From: Bacteroidota bacterium
GTDB taxonomy: Bacteria > Bacteroidota > Bacteroidia > Chitinophagales > Chitinophagaceae
Assembly: GCA_005882315.1 (NCBI GenBank)
Contig: VBAR01000004.1
Coordinates: forward strand, 1 to 64,000
Direction: 5' to 3'
Length of the DNA stretch: 64,000 bases
Notes under the pieces: generated by a model
Databases searched by the model: none
The model's input: the letters and a program-made list of their open reading frames with translations, nothing else
What the model was told of the DNA's origin: nothing
In this document: piece after piece, positions 41,415 through 51,500 of the stretch
How the letters are laid out: every line of letters starts with the position of its first letter
Position numbering within the stretch: the first letter of the stretch is position 1
Program-made: the position numbers and the translations under genes

Positions 41415-41924
41415 TTACTTCATGACCTTTTTAGCTTCGTAGTTTAATGCTTCAAGTACTATCTGGTGCATAGCTCCTTTTTTTTCAGTCATAGCAAATT
41501 CCATTAATCGTTTATTTAGATCAAAACCTGTTGCGCCATTGGGCAACGAAGCTGCTACCTGGTTAATGATAAGCATGTTTTGTTCTTTCAGGTTTCTCAA
41601 TGCTTCCCAGGCAACTGGACTGACATAGATCTGCTGCGTGGCATTATAATCATATTCCTGCTTTATGCTTTCCAATAAAAGTCCTCTCATTTCCGCAGAA
41701 GAACCTGAGAATTGCTGATTTGCACGGCTTACTAAATTTGGAAGGCCAATCCTTTCTGCCAGCATCACTAATCTTTCGTAGGCCTGTAATTGCAAGGGTC
41801 TTGTTTCATTGGGTGATTCTGATTTCACTGGGGTCTTTTTCATTTCATTGATCATGAATACTGCATAGAGTGCTGCAAGAAAAGCAGCGATTGATACGAT
41901 CAAACTGATAGTTGTTACATCCAT
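41415..41924 (-). CDS. Single-pass membrane protein co-encoded with the mutase
   Basis: 169 residues. One N-terminal transmembrane helix (ISLIVSIAAFLAALYAVFMI), then a cytoplasmic helical domain (LQLQAYERLVMLAERIGLPNLVSRANQ, LLLESIKQEYDYNATQQIYVSPVAWEAL). I recall this as an unnamed Bacteroidota family often found beside the mutase, with no known function. Zero-gap spacing to the mutase gene suggests a common transcript and perhaps a physical partner. Exact -7 box 16 nt upstream of ATG 41924. Confidence 0.78.
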   Translation of the reverse strand: MDVTTISLIVSIAAFLAALYAVFMINEMKKTPVKSESPNETRPLQLQAYERLVMLAERIGLPNLVSRANQQFSGSSAEMRGLLLESIKQEYDYNATQQIYVSPVAWEALRNLKEQNMLIINQVAASLPNGATGFDLNKRLMEFAMTEKKGAMHQIVLEALNYEAKKVMK

Positions 41925-41940
41925 AGTAATTGGTTTTCAG

Positions 41941-41948
41941 CAAAAATA
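41941..41948 (-). promoter_or_regulatory. -7 promoter box (TATTTTTG) for the mutase operon
   Basis: Plus strand CAAAAATA, exact TAnnTTTG on the minus strand, 16 nt before ATG 41924; same extended context as the FKBP box. Confidence 0.6.
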
Positions 41949-42069
41949 GGGAATATGGGTCGACGTTTAAGATTTCAAGTTTGAGTTTGACGAGGTTAAA
42001 AACTATGTTAATGCTTCAATATTTCCCTTGCTCGGAAATGATAAGGCTATGCAAGAAAAATGCTTTGAT

Positions 42070-42077
42070 TATTTTTG
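42070..42077 (+). promoter_or_regulatory. -7 promoter box (TATTTTTG), near-leaderless
   Basis: Exact TAnnTTTG match ending 4 nt before ATG 42082. Confidence 0.55.
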
Positions 42078-42081
42078 CAGT

Positions 42082-42426
42082 ATGGAAACATTAACTACAA
42101 GCCCGGTAAGTTTTACTGAAGGGGCTATTCTGGAAATAAATAAACTGATGAATGCGGAAGGTTTTGATAACACTATGCTTTTGCGTGTAGGTGTAAAAGG
42201 CGGTGGCTGCTCTGGCATGACCTATATCCTCGGTTTCGATCACAAGCAGGAAAATGATAATGAGTTTGAAGTAAATGGTGTTCGTTGCATTATGGACAAA
42301 GCTCATGAAATTTACTTGTTCGGTATGCAAGTAGATTGGCAGGATGGACTTAATAACCGCGGCTTTACTTTTAAAAATCCCAATGCTAGCAGCACTTGTG
42401 GTTGCGGCACTTCTTTCGCAGTATAA
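42082..42426 (+). CDS. HesB/IscA-type iron-sulfur assembly protein
   Basis: 114 residues, A-type Fe-S carrier. The three conserved cysteines are visible: Cys in VKGGGCSGMTYIL and the C-G-C pair in SSTCGCGTSFAV near the C-terminus. Carries [Fe-S] clusters or iron to apoproteins. ATG 42082 (METLTTSPVSFTEGA) is preferred over the TTG-initiated longer frame at 42028 because the family starts here and a -7 box ends 4 nt upstream. Single gene, not next to the suf genes in this window. A terminator follows. Confidence 0.93.
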   Translation: METLTTSPVSFTEGAILEINKLMNAEGFDNTMLLRVGVKGGGCSGMTYILGFDHKQENDNEFEVNGVRCIMDKAHEIYLFGMQVDWQDGLNNRGFTFKNPNASSTCGCGTSFAV

Positions 42427-42446
42427 TTTTTTTCTTTAGTAAATAA

Positions 42447-42477
42447 AAAAAACCTCCGCAATTGCGGAGGTTTTTTA
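42447..42477. terminator. Bidirectional terminator between IscA-like and protease genes
   Basis: AACCTCCGC / GCGGAGGTT (42451-42459 and 42464-42472) with AATT loop, flanked by A-run and T-run, serving both convergent genes. Confidence 0.93.
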
Positions 42478-42495
42478 GTTTATACGTAAAACCTT

Positions 42496-45400
42496 TTATT
42501 GTGTTTTAATAATGCGAATTTGCTGGTCTGTGCCACGGGTTGAGTATCTTAAATCAACTATATACATACCGGCCGCATTTTTGCTAAGATCTACATCTAT
42601 TATTTTCGGTGCAGTAAGTGAGTATTCTTTTTGCCATACTAGCTGGCCCGCTGAGTTAAATATCCTCACTGACTTCAATGTGGTTGGTTGTTGTAGGTGC
42701 CAGATCTGGAATGTTGACTGGAACGGACTCGGCAGTATCTGTAATCCATCCGCTTTCAGGCTTGCCGGAAGTGTACGGGTTTTCAGATTTACATTATCAA
42801 TAAATACATTGTTGCCAAAACCGTTTCTGTTTTTGAATACAACCTGCAATGGACCTGTTGGAGCAAATGCAGTAAGATCGATTTTTTCATTTCTCCAATG
42901 GCTTGGGGCACCAGGGAAGAATTCAAACGGCTGCGGATCATTCGGGTTACCGATAGTCTGCAGGTCTGCTCCCCATTTCTTATAGATAGAAGTAAATGAA
43001 GTTCCGCAATTAGTTGTAACAAGTACCTCAACAGTATCTAACGGTAATTGCTGGCTGCCCGGGTACAGTCTAGTAGCTGCAGAAATATCGAAGGATAATG
43101 AAATGGAGTCAACACCTGTATAAGTTACATTCGGTGAATACAGGTAGTCGAGCTGGCCACGGCCAAGGTAATTCCAGTTGTTCATATAAGCCGATCCTGC
43201 ATTATTATTACCAACAGTACTTCTTTGCCAGGTCAGGTCTCCGTTAGGATTAAATACACCCCAGTTAGCAGGAGGGAAGGTCGGGCTTTCAAAAGTTTCG
43301 ATCAATGGCGCAGGCAAACTAGCAAGTATACTGAAAGATCTTGTCAAGGTATCATTTGCTAGGAACTGATCACCCGTACCACTTGCAGTTACCGGGTTCA
43401 ATGTAAATGCTGTAATTGTATGTGAACCGGTTGCAAGGGTTCCTGAATTGTTTGGAAGGCTTACACTCACCTGTCCATTACGGGCAAGAGTTTGTCCAGT
43501 GAAGCTGGCTGTTTGAATTGCCCCGCTATTTATCCTGTAAGAGACACTAAATGCGGTTACAGTTTCGCTACCAAAGTTTCTTACTGTAACATTCGGAGTA
43601 AATGTTGCTGAACATTCTGCGTCAGGATTGTTAATTGCAACAACACCAACATCACGTTTGAATAACAAGGAAACGTTGATATTATCAACAAACATATTGT
43701 TACCAAACTGGTTTTTATTTCTGAAACCAACCATATGAGTACCTGAAGTAATGGCTGCGCCACCTACTGCTACACGACGGGTTCTCCATTCAGATTCGAT
43801 TGGTACTAAAAAATCATTACCATCTGCAGCACCCAGGGTTGCGCCACCTGCATTGAATAAGGTATTCGGGAAAGTATTGCCGCAGTCAGGAGATGTTCTT
43901 ACAGTAAATGTGTCGTATGGAGTAGCAGGATAGTAACGAGCTGCCAGATCCCATGTAATAATTACTGAGTCAGCTTGCGCACCACCATTACCAGTTGTTC
44001 TGAATACAGGAGTAAGGATATCATCCACTTGATTTGGAGTATTACTGTTATAATTATCAATGAATGCAGAGTTGGAACTCAGGTATCCCTGGTTTTTCTT
44101 AACCCATGTATTGTTATTATTCGGGTTGGCAATACTCCAGTTAGGAGATGGGAAAGCAGCACCTTCAAATGTTTCAATAGCTGGTGCATCGGTTACATTT
44201 CTTATAGTAATGTTTCTTGTCAATGCATCATTGGTTGTATTCTGATCACCTGTGCCCGATGGACCCACAGGGTTAATCGTGTATACACGGAACACATGAT
44301 TGCCTGCAGTGATTACACCGGAAACAGGAAGCGTATGTACTACGGTAACACCTGGGGCTACTGGGGTATTAAATGTAGCTGATATCGGAGTACCTCCATC
44401 AATAGTATATTCAACTGTATAAGAGTTTACTACAGCGGTACCAAGGTTCCGTACTGTCACCTGTGGTGTTATTGTGTTATTACATTCATTAGCCAGCGGA
44501 CTTGTGATTATGGTTACTCCCATATCACGTTGGAACTGACTACTGATATTGATGTTATCAAGGAACAGGAAGTTACCATAGCGGTTGATTGTTTTAAACA
44601 ATACTCTTGCTACAGGTGATGCACCCACTACTGAAGTGATATCAATTGTTTCAGTAAGCCAGTCAGCGGCTGACGATGGAGTATAGCCAGCTGTAGTATT
44701 GAGTGTAACTGTATTTAATGAATTAGGATTTGTAATAACTGCACCATATTTTTTCCAGACGCTTGTATAGCTGGCGCCACAATTTGTTGAAACCATCACT
44801 TCCATTGTATCTACGTTAGCAGCAAAAATCGGAGGATAGCCATAAGTAGCATGTGCACGGTCAAATTGCAAAAGTTTTAAACCCGGAGGATTTGTCATAT
44901 CAATATCGGGTGAAACAATGGAATCTTTTGCATCCAATGTTGAGTAATCGTAGAAATCAATTTCAGCGGCTCTTGTACCATTTGGTGATGGAACGGATGC
45001 ACGTCTTTCCCATCCAAATCCTGTTTGAGCAGGAATACTTGACGGTCCATCAGGATTATTTGCACGCCATCCAGCAGATGGGAAAGAAGCTCCTTCAAAA
45101 TTTTCAACTACCGGTAATGTTGATGTTCCTACCCTTGTGATACTTACCGTTGAAGTATCATTTGCAGGACTTGAATCAGGAACACCGTTTGGTATGGTTG
45201 AATGCACTTTGATCGTATAAGCTCCCAACGCAGCAAGATTAAGGTTTGGCATTGTAACAGTAGTAGACGCAGCCGGAGCAAGAGTACCGGCGAAATTAAA
45301 TGCTGCAGCTGGAACATCAGCACCATTAACTCTTACCCTGATATTAGCAGATGTAAGGCTATTTGTTCCGTTATTTCTCAATGTAACAATCAATGGCACA

Positions 45401-46509
45401 CTGGCACAAGCAATAGATGAACCATTAGCAGGTGTAAGTATTGCAGAAACTGATGCATCATCATTTGTTGTTACAATTGGTTGGCAACCATTTGAAGTAG
45501 TTAACCCAACCCTGTCAGCCAATGTAAGAGATGTTGTCATCCGGGTACACTGGTTTACTGTAAATAAATACATACAGGCATCGTCAGCATAGTCCATATG
45601 GTTTTGGAACTGTATACCTGGTGCTGCCGGTGAACAAGTATTTGTAACTGGTGAAGCGGGGCAACCAAATGTTGGTGCTGAAGTAAGTGGTGTATCACCG
45701 CAAAAATCATCGTTCGCACAACCCGGGTTTGTAGTAGCTAAAGGTCCCCAGGGATGTAATAAATTAAAGTAATGACCAATTTCATGTACAGCGGTTTTAC
45801 CCTGATTGTATAAATTGAAATGATAACCACCACTGCTTGTACCTGGGCCAGCACCAAATGCACGGAAGTCATTTACGAAACCATTTCTAGGGTCGCTGGG
45901 TGTAAAACTGCCGGGCAAATAAGAAAAGCCTAAAACACCACCGCTTAATTCCACCACCCATATGTTAAGATATTTTGTAGGATCCCAAAAACCTAATTCT
46001 CCACTCGGGTGGTTGGCACTAGAAAACACAGTTGATGTAACCGTTCTCACAATGCCGGTTGAAGGAGCATTGGCTGGTGTACGTTGTGCCATGCAAAACC
46101 TGATTTCACTTCTTCCATAGGCAGTTCTGAATGGTGTGTACACTCTTAAGCTGTCCCCAATTGGCTGGATTCCATAGTAAAAATTAAGAGTATCGATCTG
46201 GCTTTGAATAATAGCATTTGTAACGAGGGATTGTCGGGCACTTGTTACCCCGACATGCACTACTACAGGGATGGTTGTGATAGCCTGAGTTCTGTGCTGT
46301 GGATTATTCAGAATAGCTCTTATTCTGCTTTCGAATTGGCGTTGTGTATTTTCATAACGAGCCCTTGCTGAGGGATCATTTTGAAACAATTGCTGCATGA
46401 CTTCATCTGTTGCACAGGTACGATGTACAGGTTCGCTTTGTGCTTTTGCGATTACATTAAAAACTAAAATTGAAAAGACCGCAAGAAGCAGGAATGTAAA
46501 ATTTTTCAA
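42496..46509 (-). CDS. Secreted M43-type metalloprotease with T9SS sorting domain
   Basis: 1337 residues. Signal peptide at the N-terminus (MKNFTFLLLAVFSILVFNVIAKAQ). The zinc site is AVHEIGHYFNLLHPWG near residue 240 (H-E-x-x-H-x5-H), with the region before it resembling the pappalysin-type M43 family. After the protease come three copies of a two-part module: a jelly-roll-like FEGAxFPSxxW part and a CARDB-like part starting RDMGV or RDVGV. The end (SFQSTFQIWHL... VDLSKNAAGMYIVDLRYS... QQIRIIKTQ) is a type-A T9SS C-terminal sorting domain, so export is through the type IX system to the cell surface. Substrate unknown. Confidence 0.92.
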   Translation of the reverse strand: MKNFTFLLLAVFSILVFNVIAKAQSEPVHRTCATDEVMQQLFQNDPSARARYENTQRQFESRIRAILNNPQHRTQAITTIPVVVHVGVTSARQSLVTNAIIQSQIDTLNFYYGIQPIGDSLRVYTPFRTAYGRSEIRFCMAQRTPANAPSTGIVRTVTSTVFSSANHPSGELGFWDPTKYLNIWVVELSGGVLGFSYLPGSFTPSDPRNGFVNDFRAFGAGPGTSSGGYHFNLYNQGKTAVHEIGHYFNLLHPWGPLATTNPGCANDDFCGDTPLTSAPTFGCPASPVTNTCSPAAPGIQFQNHMDYADDACMYLFTVNQCTRMTTSLTLADRVGLTTSNGCQPIVTTNDDASVSAILTPANGSSIACASVPLIVTLRNNGTNSLTSANIRVRVNGADVPAAAFNFAGTLAPAASTTVTMPNLNLAALGAYTIKVHSTIPNGVPDSSPANDTSTVSITRVGTSTLPVVENFEGASFPSAGWRANNPDGPSSIPAQTGFGWERRASVPSPNGTRAAEIDFYDYSTLDAKDSIVSPDIDMTNPPGLKLLQFDRAHATYGYPPIFAANVDTMEVMVSTNCGASYTSVWKKYGAVITNPNSLNTVTLNTTAGYTPSSAADWLTETIDITSVVGASPVARVLFKTINRYGNFLFLDNINISSQFQRDMGVTIITSPLANECNNTITPQVTVRNLGTAVVNSYTVEYTIDGGTPISATFNTPVAPGVTVVHTLPVSGVITAGNHVFRVYTINPVGPSGTGDQNTTNDALTRNITIRNVTDAPAIETFEGAAFPSPNWSIANPNNNNTWVKKNQGYLSSNSAFIDNYNSNTPNQVDDILTPVFRTTGNGGAQADSVIITWDLAARYYPATPYDTFTVRTSPDCGNTFPNTLFNAGGATLGAADGNDFLVPIESEWRTRRVAVGGAAITSGTHMVGFRNKNQFGNNMFVDNINVSLLFKRDVGVVAINNPDAECSATFTPNVTVRNFGSETVTAFSVSYRINSGAIQTASFTGQTLARNGQVSVSLPNNSGTLATGSHTITAFTLNPVTASGTGDQFLANDTLTRSFSILASLPAPLIETFESPTFPPANWGVFNPNGDLTWQRSTVGNNNAGSAYMNNWNYLGRGQLDYLYSPNVTYTGVDSISLSFDISAATRLYPGSQQLPLDTVEVLVTTNCGTSFTSIYKKWGADLQTIGNPNDPQPFEFFPGAPSHWRNEKIDLTAFAPTGPLQVVFKNRNGFGNNVFIDNVNLKTRTLPASLKADGLQILPSPFQSTFQIWHLQQPTTLKSVRIFNSAGQLVWQKEYSLTAPKIIDVDLSKNAAGMYIVDLRYSTRGTDQQIRIIKTQ

Positions 46510-46721
46510 GTCAGTATAGTTTTTGGTTATTAAATGTCAGAGTCCGAGGCACAAGTATACGGAATCCGGTTTAGAAAGGGAAAAATTTTTCCAGCAAAAC
46601 GTCCTGATTTCCCGTTGTTTTCCACATTTTAGAATCGGCCTTATCGGTAAAATCGTTGCTTTAATTTATAAGCCTTAATTTTCCTATCTTCCTCTTTTTA
46701 GGTTTCACCAAAATCACTGAT

Positions 46722-47987
46722 ATGAATCTTCGCTACCGGCTGACCATACTTAGCTTTTTGCAATTCTTTGTTTGGGGTATCTGGCTTATTTCTTTGGGGG
46801 GGTATATGTTTGCAAATTTCAATAACCCCGTTGATCCTGCACTCGGTTCCAAAGTCGGTAATACATACGGAACAATGGGATGGGCTGCTTTGATCATGCC
46901 TGCTTTAATGGGCATTCTTGCGGATAAGTATATAAGGGCTGAAATTGTTTTAGGTATATGTCATATTATAAGTGCTGCAGGGCTGTATTATGCAAGCACA
47001 GTTAACAATGCTGGTGATATGTACTGGGCTATCTTCTTCGTTAGTTGTTTTTATATGCCTACGATTGGTTTGAGTAATACAGTTTCATATTCTTTACTGA
47101 GTAAAAATAATTTTGACGTACAAAAATCGTTTGCGCCGATCCGTGTTTGGGGAACGGTTGGGTTTATTGTGGCAGAATGGGCGGTCGATTTATTGGGATG
47201 GACACAGAATAGTAACCAGTTTTATTTTGCTGCTGTTGCAGGTGTATGTACTGGTTTGTATTGTTTTTCCATTCCAAAAATTGAAATAAGCAGATCAAAA
47301 GAAAAAAAATCATTTGCCACACGGCTTGGGTTAGATGCTTTTCAGTTGTTTAAGTCCTCTATGATGGCGAGATTCTTTTTATTTGCTATGTTCCTCGGGG
47401 CAGCCCTGCAAATAACAAATATGTTTGGCAATCCATTCCTGGGTGATTTTGGAAAAGTGCCCGAGTATGCAGAAAGTTTTGCAGTAAAACATAGTAATAT
47501 TCTTATATCGCTTTCACAGATCTCCGAAACACTATTCATTCTCGCAATTCCTTTCTTCTTACGCCGGTTTGGTATCAAGCAGGTAATGCTGATAAGTATG
47601 CTTGCATGGGTATTACGCTTTGGTTTGTTTGGAATTGGAAATCCAGGCTCAGGGTTATGGCTTCTTGTTCTATCTATGATCGTTTACGGAATGGCATTTG
47701 ACTTCTTCAATATATCAGGTTCTTTATTTGTTGACCGCGAAGCAAAACCTGGCATCAGGGCAAGTGCACAAGGTTTGTTTATGTTAATGACAAACGGGCT
47801 TGGCGCTATCTTAGGTGGATTCTTTGCTGGTGCGATTGTTGATTATTTTACTGATGCTGCAGGAAATAAGAACTGGCAGAATATATGGTTCACGTTTGCA
47901 GGTTATGCATTAGTAATTGCTGTGCTATTTGTTTTTGGATTTAAATACAAGCATGATCGCAATGCAGTTGTTGAAATAAAGCATTAA
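46722..47987 (+). CDS. Nucleoside:H+ symporter-family MFS transporter
   Basis: 421 residues, 12 transmembrane helices. Similar to NupG/XapB nucleoside permeases: LRYRLTILSFLQFFVWGIWLISLGGYMF at the N-terminus, NTYGTMGWAALIMPALMGILADKYI, the FAPIRVWGTVGFIVAEW helix-5 segment, and a long central loop. Transport of nucleosides with protons is the family role; the actual substrate is not shown. ATG 46722 follows a gap of 212 bp after the divergent protease. No exact -7 box was found. A terminator-like hairpin follows the gene. Confidence 0.85.
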   Translation: MNLRYRLTILSFLQFFVWGIWLISLGGYMFANFNNPVDPALGSKVGNTYGTMGWAALIMPALMGILADKYIRAEIVLGICHIISAAGLYYASTVNNAGDMYWAIFFVSCFYMPTIGLSNTVSYSLLSKNNFDVQKSFAPIRVWGTVGFIVAEWAVDLLGWTQNSNQFYFAAVAGVCTGLYCFSIPKIEISRSKEKKSFATRLGLDAFQLFKSSMMARFFLFAMFLGAALQITNMFGNPFLGDFGKVPEYAESFAVKHSNILISLSQISETLFILAIPFFLRRFGIKQVMLISMLAWVLRFGLFGIGNPGSGLWLLVLSMIVYGMAFDFFNISGSLFVDREAKPGIRASAQGLFMLMTNGLGAILGGFFAGAIVDYFTDAAGNKNWQNIWFTFAGYALVIAVLFVFGFKYKHDRNAVVEIKH

Positions 47988-48009
47988 TTCAAGATCATAC
48001 ATTTAATAA

Positions 48010-48044
48010 AAAATCCCAAACTCCTTATGGAAGTTTGGGATTGT
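48010..48044. terminator. Terminator for trxA (and possibly the MFS gene)
   Basis: 11-bp stem AATCCCAAACT / AGTTTGGGATT (48012-48022, 48032-48042); a T-run follows on the minus strand (plus-strand A-run at 48008-48013), so mainly serves trxA. Confidence 0.8.
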
Positions 48045-48062
48045 CTTTTATAATGTGGTTGC

Positions 48063-48380
48063 TTAAATATGCGATTCAATTTTCTTTACAAAATTTCCTT
48101 TTGGTTGTGCACCTACTAATTTGTCAACAACCTGTCCGCCTTTAAAGAAAAGTATAGCAGGGATAGAAGTGATACCATAGTTCATGCTTACGTTAGGATT
48201 CATATCAACATTTAGTTTTCCTACATTCACTTTACCATCATACTCTTTTGAAAGGTCTTCAATTACTGGTCCGATTGCACGGCATGGGCCACACCATTCA
48301 GCCCAGAAATCAACCACGGTTAACTTATCAGAACTTAACACATCGGATTGAAAATTGCCATCTGTGAATTCTTTTGCCAT
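48063..48380 (-). CDS. trxA: Thioredoxin
   Basis: 105 residues, canonical thioredoxin: VVDFWAEWCGPCRAIGPVIEDLSKEY with the W-C-G-P-C active site and the cis-Pro in YGITSIPAILFFKGG, ending in a KKIESHI helix. Cytoplasmic disulfide reductase. Unlike the exported thioredoxin-like protein at 7.7 kb, it has no signal peptide. ATG 48380 with an exact -7 box and a 49-nt leader. It lies downstream of dnaE but has its own promoter. Confidence 0.97.
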   Translation of the reverse strand: MAKEFTDGNFQSDVLSSDKLTVVDFWAEWCGPCRAIGPVIEDLSKEYDGKVNVGKLNVDMNPNVSMNYGITSIPAILFFKGGQVVDKLVGAQPKGNFVKKIESHI

Positions 48381-48429
48381 TTTATTATTTTTATTTGTTT
48401 TTTATTTCTTTGTTACATCGAAAGGGGAG

Positions 48430-48437
48430 CAAATTTA
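48430..48437 (-). promoter_or_regulatory. -7 promoter box (TAAATTTG) for trxA
   Basis: Plus strand CAAATTTA, exact TAnnTTTG on the minus strand, 49 nt before ATG 48380. Confidence 0.55.
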
Positions 48438-48555
48438 AGCCCGTCTGATGAATTAATCAGCATCGATGTGATTATGTGCAAAAAATGTCATCCAAATCAA
48501 TACTTATCCCACAAAATCTGCCTGATTGACCTGTCATTTGTATTTTTTTTAAGGT

Positions 48556-51500
48556 TTAGACGGTAGTAATCTGCACTTCCAGCTCCGGTTTCGATTGCAG
48601 AAATTCCACCATTTCATCGTTCATTTCAAAGCCACTATCCATTGATACTAAGCTTATTTTCAGATTTTGTTTGGGTTCTGCAAGGTTGATCTTCAAGGTA
48701 GATTTGCCTGGATGTGTTTTAATATTTTTTTCCACAAACTGGATCATATCTGGCGATAACATTGAGGGATGAATATCAATGCTGAGTTGCCTTGTCATAT
48801 TCCGCTTCATTGTTTCTACTAGTGATACACCGTTTACTTTAAAATCAAAATCATCACGATTGTATCGTTGTTTGAAATAACCGGTTATATAAACTGTCTG
48901 TCCCTGTTGTAAAAAAGGAGTAAAGCGTAAATAATCTTCAGTAAATAAAATAATTGTTGCCTTGCCCGAATAATCTTCAATTATAAAATTGCCATATTTA
49001 TTTCCATTCTTGGAAATTTTATGTTGTGCTTCTGCCACGAGTGCAATCAATCTGAATGGTCGGTTCGGATTTGAATGTAATGTTATGGCTTCTTTAAATT
49101 CATTGAAGTCAGCGATCGATGATACATTATAATGTTTCATTTCAAATTTGAAATGATCCAGCGGGTGGCCACTTAAAAACATTCCTGTTACTTCTTTTTC
49201 CCTATCGAGTTGTACGATCAATGGCCAAAGTTCACAAGGAGAAATTTTTGGGGGTTGCAGATCATATGCGATCGGCAGATCACCGAACAATGTGTTGGCT
49301 CCATTCGATTTTTGTGTTTGATAGACCTGGCCGAAGTTGATAATTTTTTCAAGCCCTGTTCGCGGTTCTTCCGGAGAGGAATGAAAATATTGTGCACGGT
49401 GAAATTCAGGGAAACAATCAAAGCCTCCTGCATACGCAAGACTTTCCAACGTTTTTTTATTCACAGACCTTTGATTGACACGTTTTGTAAGATCAAAAGG
49501 ACTTGTGAACGGACCATTCTTATCCCGTTCAATAATTATATTTTCAACGGCAGCTTCACCAACACCTTTCAAACCACCCAATCCAAAACGAATTTCACCT
49601 GCTTTATTTACAGCAAATCCATTTAATGATTCATTAATATCTGGCCCCAATACTTTTATGCCCATCCGCTTACATTCTTCCATAAAGAATGTGATCTTCT
49701 CAATACTTCCTGCATGATTAAGTACTGCAGCCATGTAATCAGCAGGGTAATGTGATTTTAAATAAGCAGTCTGGTAAGCAACATAAGCATAGCAGGTAGA
49801 GTGAGATTTATTAAAGGCATATTGTGCAAATGCTTCCCAGTCTGTCCATATTTTTTCTAAACGTTCTTTCGGAAATAATTTTTCAGTAGCACCATCAATA
49901 AACTGTTTCTTCATTTTATCGAGCACATGCTTCTGTTTTTTACCCATTGCTTTTCGTAACACATCTGCATCACCTTTGCTAAAGCCACCGAGTTTTTGCG
50001 CCAGCAACATTACCTGTTCCTGGTAAACAGTAATACCATAAGTTTCTTTCAGGTATTCTTCCATCTCTGGCAAATCGTAGGTGATCGCTTCACGGCCATG
50101 TTTACGATCGATAAAGTTGGGAATATAAGCCAACGGCCCCGGACGATACAAAGCATTCATCGCAATGAGGTCATCAAATTTATCGGCTTTTAGTTCCCGC
50201 AAATATTTCTGCATACCGGGACTCTCAAATTGGAATGTGCCGATCGTTGCAGCATGCTGGTAGAGTTCAAATGTTTTTTTATCATCCAGGGGAATGGTGT
50301 CAATATCAATTTCCACTCCGTGATTTTGTTTAATAAGCATCAACGCATCTTTTATGATGGTTAATGTTTTTAAACCCAAAAAGTCCATCTTGATCACACC
50401 GGCTTCTTCGATCACATTTCCTTCAATTTGCGTAACCCACAAATCAGAATCTTTTGCAGTAGCAACAGGTATCAGGTCCGTCAGATCTGTTGGTGCAATG
50501 ATGATGCCTGCAGCATGAATACCCGTATTGCGTACAGAACCTTCTAATCTTTCGGCTTCATGTAAAATTTTACTTTCAATACTATCTGTCTTTTTATAGA
50601 GATCACGTAGTTTTTTTACATTATCAAGATCTTCATTTCCTAGTCCATCTTTTTCTTCTAATGATTTTTCGCCATCTTTTGTTTTCATCGGCGCATGTAA
50701 AACACGACGTAGTTCAATGCCGGGTCTTTCAGGTATTAATTTGGCAAGAGCATTTGATTCGGGCAATGGTAAATCCATCACTCTCGCCACGTCTTTGATG
50801 CTCATCTTTGCGGCCATTGTGCCAAATGTGATGATCTGTGCTACCTGTTGTTTTCCATATTTTGAAATAACATAGTCGATCACTTTCTGCCGGCCCACAT
50901 CATCAAAGTCAGTATCGATATCCGGTAATGATTTACGATCGGGATTCAGGAATCTTTCAAAAAGTAAATTGTATTTGAGTGGATCAATGTTGGTAATACC
51001 GATACAGTAAGCAACAACCGAACCCGCAGCAGAACCACGCCCCGGCCCAACATATACACCCAGATCACGACCAGCTTTGATGAAATCACCTACAATTAAA
51101 AAATACCCGGCAAAGCCCATTGTTTTAATTGTAAATAATTCAAACTCTATTCGTTCTTTTATTTCTTCTGTTATTTCACTGTAGCGTTTATTCGCTCCTT
51201 CGTATGTGATATGCTTTAAGAACTCCCACTGGTTGAGTGAATCAACACTGAGCACTTCACCTTTTTTAGTCGTCTCCGTTTTTTTATGCGTTTTAAATTT
51301 TTCTGGTATGGGAAAATTCGGCAGTAGGATATTTCGTTTAAGATCGAGTACATCGATCTTCGAAACAACTTCGTTGGTGTTATCAATTGCTTCCGGCAGA
51401 TCATGAAATACTTTGACCATTTCCGCAGTAGTCTTAAAATAAAACTGATCGTTAGGAAAACCAAATCGTTTATCCTTTGTGTGCACATCATCATCCGAAA

